64,000 nucleotides of DNA from Rattus norvegicus (taxonomy: Eukaryota; Chordata; Mammalia; Rodentia; Muridae): the NCBI RefSeq assembly GCF_036323735.1, contig NC_086021.1, forward strand, positions 159,870,976 to 159,934,975. Reading direction: 5' to 3'. The position numbers and the translations under genes were made by a program. This document shows positions 14,301 to 26,100 of the stretch, piece after piece (position 1 is the stretch's first letter; every line of letters starts with the position of its first letter). The notes below the pieces were generated by a model. That model searched no databases. It was given only the letters and a program-made list of their open reading frames with translations, and was not told the DNA's origin.

Positions 14301-16686
14301 CAGTTAAAGCCAGTGACACTCGGTTATCCTTGCTAACTCCATAGCTGTACTGTTTATGCCCAGTTACTTATCATTTTGTTGTCGTAGTAGTTTTTCAGCC
14401 AGGATCATGTTTTGTTCTTTCTTCTGCAATCAAACTTACTAACTCCCTTTGCTAGCTCTGTCAAATCTAAGTGTGCCGAGTTTGCCTCACACAAAAGTCC
14501 ACATCAGGGCATTAGCCTGTACCACGCCACCTTAACAGATCTCTGCTCAGCAGCTTCCAATCCAGTTTACCTCTCATAGGGCCTAGAAAACCAACTGAGT
14601 TTCTACTTAGAAATGAAAAGACTGTTTTCCTCAGAAGAATATGGGTGCTTCTAGCCATTTTAAATATATACTTAGCAATTAAAGTCAAATTTAAGATAAA
14701 AAAGATAGCAATGTTTTGGAGAAAAGGTTTTGTTGTTACCATTTTAAAGACCAACAGGAGGATGAATTCCACCAGCACCTGAGACTAACAGTGTTTCAGA
14801 AGCATTTTACTACCAGGATGAAACTCAAAACTCAGAAGGTCAAAAATAAAACAAAGAGCAGCCTTTAGGAGTAAGTGGGATACCAAAAGCTAGGAGAAAC
14901 TAGCACGTAGCCCACAGTGAAATCCCAGCACTCAGGAAGCTGAGGCAGAAGAGTCAGCTTCCAGGCCAGGCTGGGGTACCAAGTAGGACCTTGTCAAAGG
15001 GAAGAAAGAAGCAAGAAACGGAGGGAGGGAGGGAGGGAGGGAGGGAGGGAGGGAGGGAGGGAGGGAGGGAGGGAAGGAGGGAAGGAGGGAAGGAGGGAAG
15101 GAGGGAAGGAGGGAAGGAGGGAAGGAGGGAAGGAGGGAAGGAGGGAAGGAGGGAAGGAGGGAAGGAGGGAAGGAGGGAAGGAGGGAAGGAGGGAAGGAGG
15201 GAAGGAGGGAAGGGAAGATGGGTTTGGGGAAAACTGAGAGAATCAGCATTTTAAGAAGCATATAGAATTAAACCCAAGTAGGACCTCCACTTACAGGGGA
15301 AGAAGAAAAGACATGTCTCACACACTCTCTGACCTCCTACAAGTGGGGAAAATAACCTGAGAGGCCTAAAACCACAGAAAGCTCACTCTAAGACAGGCTT
15401 ATGGAAAGCTTTCTCTAACTCACAGATGTCCCAAATGCCTCACTTCTCTGCAGCTGATATCACTAAGGTAATGCTGGCTTTTTTGCTCCTCCACCAACCA
15501 CATATGACTACACTGACAGCCCTGTCATTCTGCTCACGTCTCACCATCTTGTCAAATGTACCCTCAAAGACTCTTGTCATTAAGATGTCAAATATGCAGT
15601 TCAACATACTCCTCTTTCACAATGGAAAAGGAAGGTGGCTTTGAAGAACAGGCCTTTGTCTTCCTCTATGCTACACAGTAATGTAAGCTGCACAATCCTC
15701 CAGTCTAAGGGGCTGCAGCTCCTGCCTCTTGTCTTGCCACCTACTACAAGGCCTTCTGACTACTCAGTGTGACTACTCTAAGTGTGCTCTGAGCTCACGC
15801 TAGTAACCTGGAGGACACTTCCAAACACAAACACAGTCACACTTGCTAGCCACCACACGCCTGGTTAATAATGATAACAGAGGCTGGGAGAAGACGGCAG
15901 CTCTGCTCTCCTCCCATGTGTGTGACCTGGCACCATTTGTCACATACTTGTGCTCCAGGCAGAGCCTTCTGACTGTTTATTAACCGTTTTCTTCATCTCA
16001 CGTCACTGTGAATCTTGAGTTCTCAGCCAATCTACTCCTTTCGCTGTGTTTAGGGGCCCATTCTTCTACTTTCTAAATGTACCGGTCCCAAATCTGAGTT
16101 CATGGAGACTCTCAGCTGCACCTTAACCCTCTTGTTCATCAGGCTCCCCTGTACAATGTCAAATCCTCACTGAGTTGTTTTTCCATTTGCCACAGTGGCC
16201 ACACACCCCTTTTCAGCTAAGTTCATCACTATTCTTTCCTCACACAAACCCAAGATGAAAGGACTTCAGTCAACTCCAAAGTTACATCTTCACCTGCTGT
16301 TTGCTACTCCCCTTGACAAGGTAGGGCCAAGCAGGCTTCTGATCTCCACAGTGATTATTCAAGGATGCCTAGATCAGTTCAGCTGGGAGTAGACTAAAAC
16401 ATCTTTCTACATGTTAAGAAGGGCCTATGAGCAAACTACCAGACTGTCCTCAAACAGGAAGTGTGAAAGAAAGAGTACCCACTAGCATACAAATAATGAC
16501 CAACCTTTAAACTGACAAGGCTAGCATTTCTTCTGGATCATACAAGGCAAGCTAATCTCATTTCCACAGCAGTACGCACTTTATTTGTAGTCGGTCATGA
16601 TTTTGGTTTTGACTTTTATAGTGCTGGGATCAAATCAAGGATCTATGCACTTGGCTAGGTAAGCACTCTATCCATACCCTGACACA

Positions 16687-16739
<53 letters not shown>

Positions 16740-19700
16740 GATCATTTGATAATTCTAAATCTAACAAACAAGTGACTCTTGCCCGAATGTCCACGTCATC
16801 TCTGAAGTCTGCTGGACCTTAGCTGCAGAACGTGTTCTTAGTGAACTGAATCCAATATAAAATCCTAATTTTTATATACAAAACACCAATATGTTATTCA
16901 GTTGTATAGATTACCTTCACTTCATAGTTAGACAAAGTTCTTGTATAAAGTCCTTAAAGCTTTACATGAAGGAACTAACTCATCTAAAATAAACTTCAGA
17001 TGGTTTCACTCCCACTAGTATCTCCAAGGGGAACCAAGGCTCTTCAGTGGTTTTTGGTATGACGATTTGAAGTTTTGCCACTTCAGAATCTATGTGCATT
17101 AGGAAATGTGAATTTGTCAAACTTATTCAACCAAATGGAAGAACTGGGATTTCCTTTGATTTCTAGAGGTAGGTGCTGCAAAATGGTTAGGAAAACAGAA
17201 GCTCAGGGAGTTGAGAGAGCTCCTACATGAAAATCTCAACCTACCTTCCCTTTTCTCCAGGTCAAACCACACAGCTCTTCTATAACCAGCCCAAGTTCAA
17301 TATCAGCAAACACCAATAAGAGCCTGACTCTGCCCTGCCAATCACAAACATGACTGCATGTTAAGGGGGTTTCTTTTCAAATTACAATAGACTGATTCCT
17401 CACAGACCTCCACTGGTGAATTATACTTAGCAGAATTACATAATTACTAACCACAAATCTTAAAAACTAGTTACTTACAAAAACTACATAAAGTGACTTA
17501 AATCACCACAAGGTGCTTCTGCTACTTCAAATGAACTAAGGTCAGTTATTTCAAATTCTTAAGCTTCTCTTATTCTGATTTTCATAATGGTTTCTATCAC
17601 AATGTCAGGGACAATTTCACACATACTGAATTATAGCTAAGTTATGAAACTCAAGGGCTAAAGAAATAGAGCTCTCCTATTCATAACCAATTCCCAACCC
17701 ACACTGATCTATCGCACACCCCACTTGTTGGGAGAACCCTTCTCAAGAGTACGGGGCACTTACCTGAAACTCTGAGGATCTATGGGGGACTCCAACAGCA
17801 TCATGGCTCCAAGCAGGGGAATGGCAAGGGACACAGCCAGCATCAAGAAGGTCATTCTGAAAACTCTGCCACTAAAGGAACTGCCAGAAATAAAACAGAG
17901 TGACAATCAGCCCAGCCACACACAGTGACAAGCCTGGCTGCTCTGGAAGCCTGCTCTGAAGCACAACCGCTCACCTAGTTTCTCTGCTCACCCAGTTTCC
18001 CCACTGCAAGGTCAGCAGCTTTGTGGTTCAGAGTTAAACTTTAGCAGTTTGGCAATCTTGGCAGACATGACTATTTCTTTGTGTAAAATCGTGCAGCTGT
18101 ATAAAATACTCTGGTCAGTCATAGTCCAGATACTCTTTCTTCTAGTAGAATTTCAAAGGAAAAACTCACAGAACTGATAAATACAAAATGTAATGGGAGA
18201 GCCAGGCACAGCTCACAAACCTGAAGCCAGCACTTACAAGTCTGAAGGAAGAGGATTGTAAGTTTAAGATCAGTCAGGATTATGTGACAAGATTCTGCCT
18301 CAGAAAAGATTGAAGAAAAGACTTGCAAAAATGTGATAGGTATATTCATAAATTGTACAGAGAAGGTGAGCAAATAGGTGGGGATGGACTGAGATTTTCA
18401 TGAAGGAAACAGAACCCCCACCAACTCTGAGACCCTAATTTCCAAAACATTGTGCACCTCCCCATTTCAGGAATTGGAGGAAATATTTCTTTCTTTGGTG
18501 GAATTTGTAGGTAGTCCTGGGGAACTCACATGGATTCAGTAGTTAAAATTCCAAAAGGCCGGGCTGGAGAGATAGCTCAGGAGTTAAGAGCACTGACTGC
18601 TCTTCCAGAGGTCCTGGGTTCAATTCCCAGCAACCACATGGTGGCTCACAACCATTTGTAATGGGAACTGACGCTCTCTTCTGGTGTCTGAAGACAGCTA
18701 TAGTGCACTCATATACATTGAATAAATAAATCTTTAAAAAAAGAAACAAACAAAAAACAAACAAAATTTCAAAGGACTTTACCAGTCTAAGTGCTACCTC
18801 TGGAATCCGAGTAGCTTTCAGACAAATGACAGCAGTGACTAGAAAACCTCACACATTCTTATGATGTGTGATGACTCTCATAGAATCATTATCTCTTTAC
18901 ATAAACGACCCTGGAATTTTTACTAAACACTTGGCTTTAAGATTAACTTAAGGGGGCTGGAATACAGTGGATAAAGGCTCTTACTGCCAAGGCTGATAAC
19001 CTGAGTTAATTCCTTAGAACTTAAATGGTCAAAAACCTACATGTACATGTATGTCATGGATGTCTACACACCTACACTCACACACAAACGCATACAAATA
19101 CACACATATGTAAATAATTTTAAAAAAAGATTAACCTGAGCAAATTTTGAAAAGCTAAAATCATGAACTTATGAAAATTTTCTAAAAAATTTAAATATGC
19201 ACCTAAAAAGATGAGGGAGGAGTCCTATTTAACAGAACAGATCTAAGGGAAGGGTCTGGGGAAGAGTTTTAGTTTTGAAAGGCGATGTCCACTGCCAAAA
19301 CTGGAAGAACACTAGAAGAGCAAAAAGGAGTCTAGGCCTGCTGTCCCCATTAGCAGTAGTAGAGAGTAGAAAATGTCTGGACCCAGAGCCCTTGTCATAC
19401 ACACTACAAAATGTCCTGGTGCTACTATCTATCTTCAAATTTTATGTTAATGGAACCACACAACATACGATTTTTAGTAATTAACATCCTTCCTCAACTT
19501 GCAATTGGGTGACTTTTACCCAGAATCCTTATTCTAATGCTTCGTAGCAGCTACCACGTGTTCAGCAATTCTGCCTAGATCTCTTGGTTCCGTGTCTGCC
19601 TGCAGACCCATGGTGGTCCTTTCCACTACTGTCAGCCCCCTCCAGGGTTTGGAGGACTGGACAGGCCACATTCTTGAAGCCTCTACTGATGTGGCTGGGA

Positions 19701-20072
19701 CTGATGCTATTTCTCTGAAGTCCTTCATAGGTGTCGGTCATAGAGCCAACCCCATCACCAACCCAGAGTTAGATATGCTGCACTGTGGAAGCTACCTGTG
19801 TGTAAAACCAGCTCTCACAGCAGGGCGCATGATCTTTATGTCTGGTCAGACTGCCTGTGTCTGCTCACTCAGGGCCTTTCAGCTCTGAGGAAAGCTGCCA
19901 GAACTCTGGTGAACTACTGCTGGTTTACTCTTTGAAAATAACACCAGGCATCAAGGAGCTTCTGTGAAAGAGGGAGGACTTCATTTACTTGGCATAAGAT
20001 CTTTCAGGATCATTCATGTATTTGTGATATAATATTGGTACAAGACTAACCCCACCCCGCATGTGTGTGCAC

Positions 20073-20121
<49 letters not shown>

Positions 20122-23100
20122 CGCACATGTGTGTATGTGTGCATATGTATGTGTTTGTATGTATGTGTGTATGTGTGTATGTATGTGTGCGCAGCATGCG
20201 TGTATGTGCATGTATGTGCGTATGTGTGCACGTGTGTGTATGTATGTGTGTGCATATGTGTACACCCAAATATGCTCATCTACTCATCTACTTATGGACA
20301 TCTCTGTGTGAATAGAAACTGTTTCTTGTAACTTTGTGATTACTTAATGGGTAAAAAGTGTCTGAATGGGATAACGAAAGTAGAAACACTACAAACACTA
20401 TAAATCTACTGACCTTCACAGATTAAAATGGTAACTGTGTGTTACGAAAATTACATCTCAATCTCCCCCCAAAAAATACATATATATATAAGTTTAGACA
20501 ATGGTAAATTGTTACAAAACTCTATCATTTTATAAAACAAAAAGCACTAAATTGGAGATTTTAAGTAAATTCTGTGATTTGTTTCCACTAAAGAAAAAAG
20601 AAATTCAAAGTCAATGAATCTTCTATGCAAACTGCTACATCAAAGCCTGGGACTGTACAAAAGTGATTTTTTTTTTAAGTAACCTAAAGCTTTTTACCAC
20701 AATAGAAATAAGTTGAGAGGCATCCATTCAATAAAGCAGAGCTGGTTATGGTACCAATGACAGAAAGATGGTTGTTTAAAAGCAAAAGCAAAGGGGTTGG
20801 GGATTTAGCTCAGCGGTAGAGCGCTTGCCTAGCAAGCGCAAGGCCCTGGGTTCAGTCCCCAGCCCTGGAAAAAAAGAAAAAAGAAAAAAAAAGCAAAAGC
20901 AAGAATCCCAACAAGAGACATATTCAAAGCACCCAGAGAACATATACAATCCAACCAGGATGTCCCTGTCCCTGAAAGGTCACTGGTGCAATCATCCACC
21001 TCATCTGAACCAATGGAGGAACACGTTATGTAATCCCAGACCTGTGGTTGCAGGCTGTCATTTAACCAAAGCAAGCACGAAAATCTGACCAAAGTACAGT
21101 TTTCTTGTTCCACTGCCTAACAAAACAAATTCTCCTAATCTGCCTCAGACTCACACAAACTTCCCTTTATCTCACTGCTCCTCACATAGAAAGAGGGTGT
21201 TGGGAATGGAACTCGAAAGCCTGGCACATGCTAAGCATGCCCCGTCCCGTCAAGCCTACCAGCCCCTGTACCTTATATTTTCAAACTCGTTTTTTTTTTT
21301 TTTTCTTTTTTTCGGAGCTGGGGACCAAACCCACTGAGCTAAATCCCCAACCCATATTTTCAAACTCTTACCTTGGTAATCTGACTCAGAGTACGATACT
21401 TTACTTGAGTCACTACTCCTTTACCTCATGGTAAAAGGTCCAATTGTGTCCAAAATAAGCCCAGCCAGGATTCAATGCCACAGCTGGAAAAGTAGCCAGA
21501 ATTGCAAAGAAGACTTGTAGTGACTATCCCACACCTCCCACCTTGTCAGGACCTGAGCAAGCACCTTTTTTCCTTCTGTGGTCTTAGTGATGGAACCCAG
21601 GGCCTCTTACATGTTAGGCCAACACTGCCACTGATATCCCGGGACCCTTGACAGGATTTCCTGAGACCCAGTACTATTAATCTCTTACAGTTAGCAGGAT
21701 CAAAGCTAAAGAATTTAGAAGCCGCCCTGTTGGGTGCTCCCAACTTAAGTTCCTCGATCAAGACAACCTTCACAGCTTTTGTTTGGATGCCTGTTGGCTT
21801 GCTTGCTTGAGTGTGGGGTGTGGTGTGGTGTGGTGTGGTGTGGTGTGCTGTGCTGTGCTGTGCTGTGCTGTGCTGTGCTGTGGTGTGCTGTGCTGTGCTG
21901 TGCTGTGCTGTGTGTGCTGTGTGTGCTGTGCTGTGGTGTGCTGTGGTGTGTGTGCTGTGTGTGCTGTGGTGTGGTGTGCTGTGCTGTGGTGTGGTGTGCT
22001 GTGCTGTGCTGTGCTGTGCTGTGCTGTGTGTGCTGTGCTGTGGTGTGCTGTGTGTGCTGTGGTGTGCTGTGCTGTGGTGTGCTGTGGTGTGTGTGCTGTG
22101 CTGTGCTGTGGTGTGCTGTGCTGTGCTGTGGTGTGCTGTGGTGTGTGTGCTGTGTGTGCTGTGTGTGCTGTGGTGTGGTGTGCTGTGCTGTGGTGTGCTG
22201 TGCTGTGCTGTGGTGTGTGTGCTGTGCTGTGCTGTGGTGTGCTGTGCTGTGCTGTGGTGTGCTGTGGTGTGTGTGCTGTGTGTGCTGTGTGTGCTGTGGT
22301 GTGGTGTGCTGTGCTGTGGTGTGCTGTGGTGTGCTGTGCTGTGGTGTGCTGTGGTGTGCTGTGCTGTGGTGTGCTGTGCTGTGTGTGCTGTGGTGTGCTG
22401 TGCTGTGCTGTGGTGTGCTGTGGTGTGGTGTGCTGTGGTGTGGTGTGCTGTGCTGTGGTGTGCTGTGGTGTGCTGTGGTGTGCTGTGCTGTGGTGTGCTG
22501 TGGTGTGGTGTGCTGTGCTGTGGTGTGCTGTGCTGTGCTGTGCTGTGCTGTGCTGTGCTGTGCTGTGCTGTGAGTTGGGTTGGGTTGGGTTGGGTTGGGT
22601 TGGGTTGGGTTTTGGTTTGAGTTTTTTAGTCAGGGTTTCTTTATTATGTAGCTCTGGCTTTCCAGGAACACAATAGGTAGACCAGACTGGTCTTCAATGC
22701 AGAGATCCACCTGCCTCGGCCTCCCAAATGCTGAGATTTAAAGACATAAGCCACATTAACAAGCATCTTCACAGCTTTAAACAACACCTGAGACTCTGAT
22801 CTACAAGTCCAGAGTGGGCATTTTACCCATCATTTGTTCCTGGTGCACAGTTGGACACCATTAATCTTATCCAACTTCTCCAAGACTTCACTATCCAGCT
22901 TCTACTAGTAATTTTAATTTTGCTGGTCAAGTTGTTTGTTTGTTTGTTTGTCTGTCTGTCTTGGGGATGGTGGTGTTTTTGGTTTGATTTGGATTTTTTC
23001 AAAACAGGGTTTCTCTGTCTAGCCCTGGCTGTCCTGAAACTCACTTTTATAGACCAGACTAGCCTCCACCTCAGAGATAGACCTGCCTCTGCCTCTCTCT

Positions 23101-26100
23101 GCCTCTCTCTGCCTCTTGAGTGCTGGGATTAAAAGCATGTGCCCCCACTGCCCAGCTGGTCAAGTTTCATGAAAACTAAGCACAACTTTCCAGAAAATCT
23201 TCCATGACGATGAAAATAAAGTAGGCACTCACTGGGTGTTGCTACAAAGCACTTGAGATGGAGAGAGCGTGTCACATAAATGAGGCAAACTGCTCTTGAA
23301 GTCTTATTCTGCACACACTTATTTGCTCTTAGCTGTGGTTAACTCTTTTGACCTCACTATGGATCCTGAGGCTTGACAGTCCACTTCTAACCCTCTGTAT
23401 TTTCTCTGTGTTGGCTTTCCTCAGACTGTACACCTGCATAATTTAGCTTATACCTTTATCTCTATTTTCACTTGCAGAACACCACACAGTCCTAGCATAC
23501 ACTCATACAATCAGCAAAGCTGGCAACTTACTTCCCAGGTGAACCCTGAGCAACCAACTTGTTTGTCCAAATTTCTTAAGCAGAGCCCAGAGCAACGCTT
23601 ACCCCCTTGGGGACGTGGCCACCCTGAATTGCCTGCAGTCTCTATGGGAAAGGGCAAGTCACAGTGATGCAACCTGTTCTGACAACTGTGTCAACGAAAG
23701 CCACAACTTACAAAATCCTCTGCCATATCAACAGCCATATTTGAAGGATCTCCAACTCTCCCTGTATGTGAACACCAGACCACAGGGCCTTCAAGAGCCA
23801 CAGAGCCTTGAATCAGATAAAAAGACACTGAGAATCCAAGAATGAACTATGAACTCTGCTGGGGGAAAAAAAATCTATTGGCTCCAAATGCATGCAGTAA
23901 CAAGCAAGCAAGGAAGCATGAAGGCCAAAGAGCAACAAGTCTCATCTTTTAAAGTAACTAAACCTCAAATTTGCTCATTTCTTCACATTCCTTTCTCCTA
24001 GAAACACTTTTCTCTTTTTCTTAATTGTGCAAGTACAGAAAAACAAGTTAAAAGACCCATTTGAAGACACGCATGGGCAGTGCTGAGATAGATGCAAACA
24101 CTGTGATCCTAACTCTCTTATCCTCCATCTTAAATTGGAAAATTGGACTTAGACCTGCAGGACATATTGAAGACATTGTTGTTAAATCTCAGTGTATCCT
24201 TCACTCCTAAACACATACAATAAAAACTAAAGCAAACTTCCTAGACAGAAAGGCGTCAAAAGAGAGTCTCACAGTGCAAGGATTACTATTTCAATGAAGT
24301 TCCTGAAGCAGTTGGGAAACCGGTGTCAAACAGTAACTCTAACAGGTAGTGGCGTGTTAAAATGCCCCACCCACCTATGCTCCAAACTGACTACAAAGGC
24401 TTCAACAATCAAATCACTCAGACATTCGGACATTAACCCCAAAACTCACTCTCACAGCATAATTCTGAAAGATGCTTCTCAATCATTGTCCAGAAGCCAG
24501 TTCTGTCCTTCACTCATCCTCAAAGTCTGTAACATCATTCAATCATCATACTCACTGAGACCTCAATAACCTTGACCAACTGAATGCTGCCTTTCCTGCA
24601 AGTCAGGAAACTTTCTGAAGAATTGCAAAGTGCCCCTTCCACTATTAAAATCTGTTTTCCTTCTTTTATTCTGATAATCAAGGTTTCCACCCCTCCATTC
24701 TGAGGTGTGTCTAAGATTTTTGACATTGCAACCCCCTATTGTCATTTACAAAATTCACACTCTACTGTGCAATCAATATTTAGAAAGGAAGGAAGGAAAG
24801 AAGGAGAGAGAAATCTCATGTTTTAAGTCTGTTTAAGGTTTTGTGTTAGGTTTGCAGGTTTTAGCAAGTCTAAAGTTTATTCTAACATTCTGTTTATTTA
24901 TACTTTTTTCAGATTCCAGGCTTCCTTTTAATTTTCTGCACTGAAGCTCAAGCCCAGGGCCTTAAGTGTACTGAGCTCCCAACTTTCAGATCTCTTCACA
25001 AAACTTTCCTGATTCACATTTAACCCTGCATTCTTCCAATAGTCAAGAAGATAATTGGACAAACTATTAGAAATAACTACAAGAAAAAAAAATACAGGAG
25101 GACTGCTGAAGACAAGTGTTATAAGTTTAAGTATAGAAAGGTAGGTGACAATAACTCACTTTAAAAGCAACCACTACTGATCACTAAAGATAAAATACGA
25201 AACATGTTTAAAAACAGCAAACGTGTTTACAAAGGGCAAAGTGAAAACACTGTAAGCACAAATAGAAGACACTGGAAAAGATCGGGTGCAAAGAGACAGC
25301 TTGGGGTCTAATTTGCAGCCATTACAGAAGTAAACACAGAGAACATTTAAAAAAGAGAGAGATAAATATGTCCCTTTGCCTGTGTATCAGAAGTACCACA
25401 GCAGCTGTTTTAAATATTAGGTCAATCTATCAAGAGTCCCGGGATGCCCAGGGTTCAAAACATTTCCCATCTCCAAGTGCCTGGATAGGGCCCTCAACAG
25501 CTCCATCCATTCCTTTCCTAGTTCTCCTAGTTTCTGCAGTCAGGTTTGGCCACTCCTTGCTTATTCACTCTAAAGACTCACCGGCCATTAGCAATTAATT
25601 AGCAATATCCACAAGCAGGGTGAGCAGCATGTCACAATTTATCCACATTTAGCAAGGTGAGTCCTAGAAAATGAGACCTCAAGGGAACCTAGGATGGCTG
25701 GTCTCCCTAATCAAGACCCACATTAATACCTTCCTGTTCTTCCACAAATCCTCTTTCCAAAGTCAAAACGTGTTTGTATGTTTATCTTATTATCATTAGT
25801 CAAACCTATCATCAGAATCGAAAAATTGTCTCTCATCTAGTATGTACCACGCCCCCTCATCACACTGCTGGTGACCAAATAAATATTTTCTGATACTTAT
25901 CTCATATAAGTTAATTCTGCCATTGAATTTGAAGCTGATCTAAAAATTCAAAGTATAAAATTCACGTCACCAAGTTGAAAAGTGGATTTTTAATGTCTTC
26001 TAGTAGGGTTTAAGGAGCATGCCTCAGATTTGAGCTAACAGAGCATTCTGGAATTCAGAAAGACTGGGGCCAGAAACACTTAAAAAATTTACTGTCAGTA

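Larger units (their letters stand above)
12031..17763 (-). other. Apmap intron 2
   Basis: This intron holds a rodent interspersed repeat (13113-13413), old SINEs (14042-14145, 14920-15015), a polypurine tract (15020-15213) and a (CA)n run (16688-16737). The rest looks unique and non-coding. Confidence 0.65.

Noticed and set aside
14932..15261. Proline/serine repeat protein on the minus strand and Gly/Glu/Arg frame on the plus strand
   Set aside because: They are translations of the GGGA/GGGAAGGA repeat.
19534..19888. Moderate open frames on both strands suggesting an extra exon or pseudogene
   Set aside because: No similarity to a protein I know, no splice context and no repeat of known type; left as unannotated intron sequence.
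20061..20331. Cys/Val-rich and His/Thr-rich open frames on both strands
   Set aside because: They lie entirely in a GT-rich tract. The same applies to frames at 63756-63996, 59225-59581, 46181-46535 and 61745-62074.
20793..20866. A tRNA-like sequence with box A and box B
   Set aside because: It is the tRNA-Ala-derived ID SINE with an A-tail and target-site duplication, not a tRNA gene.
21779..22676. Three overlapping open frames of 264-297 codons rich in Cys and Val
   Set aside because: They are a by-product of a stop-free pentamer repeat, not a protein gene.
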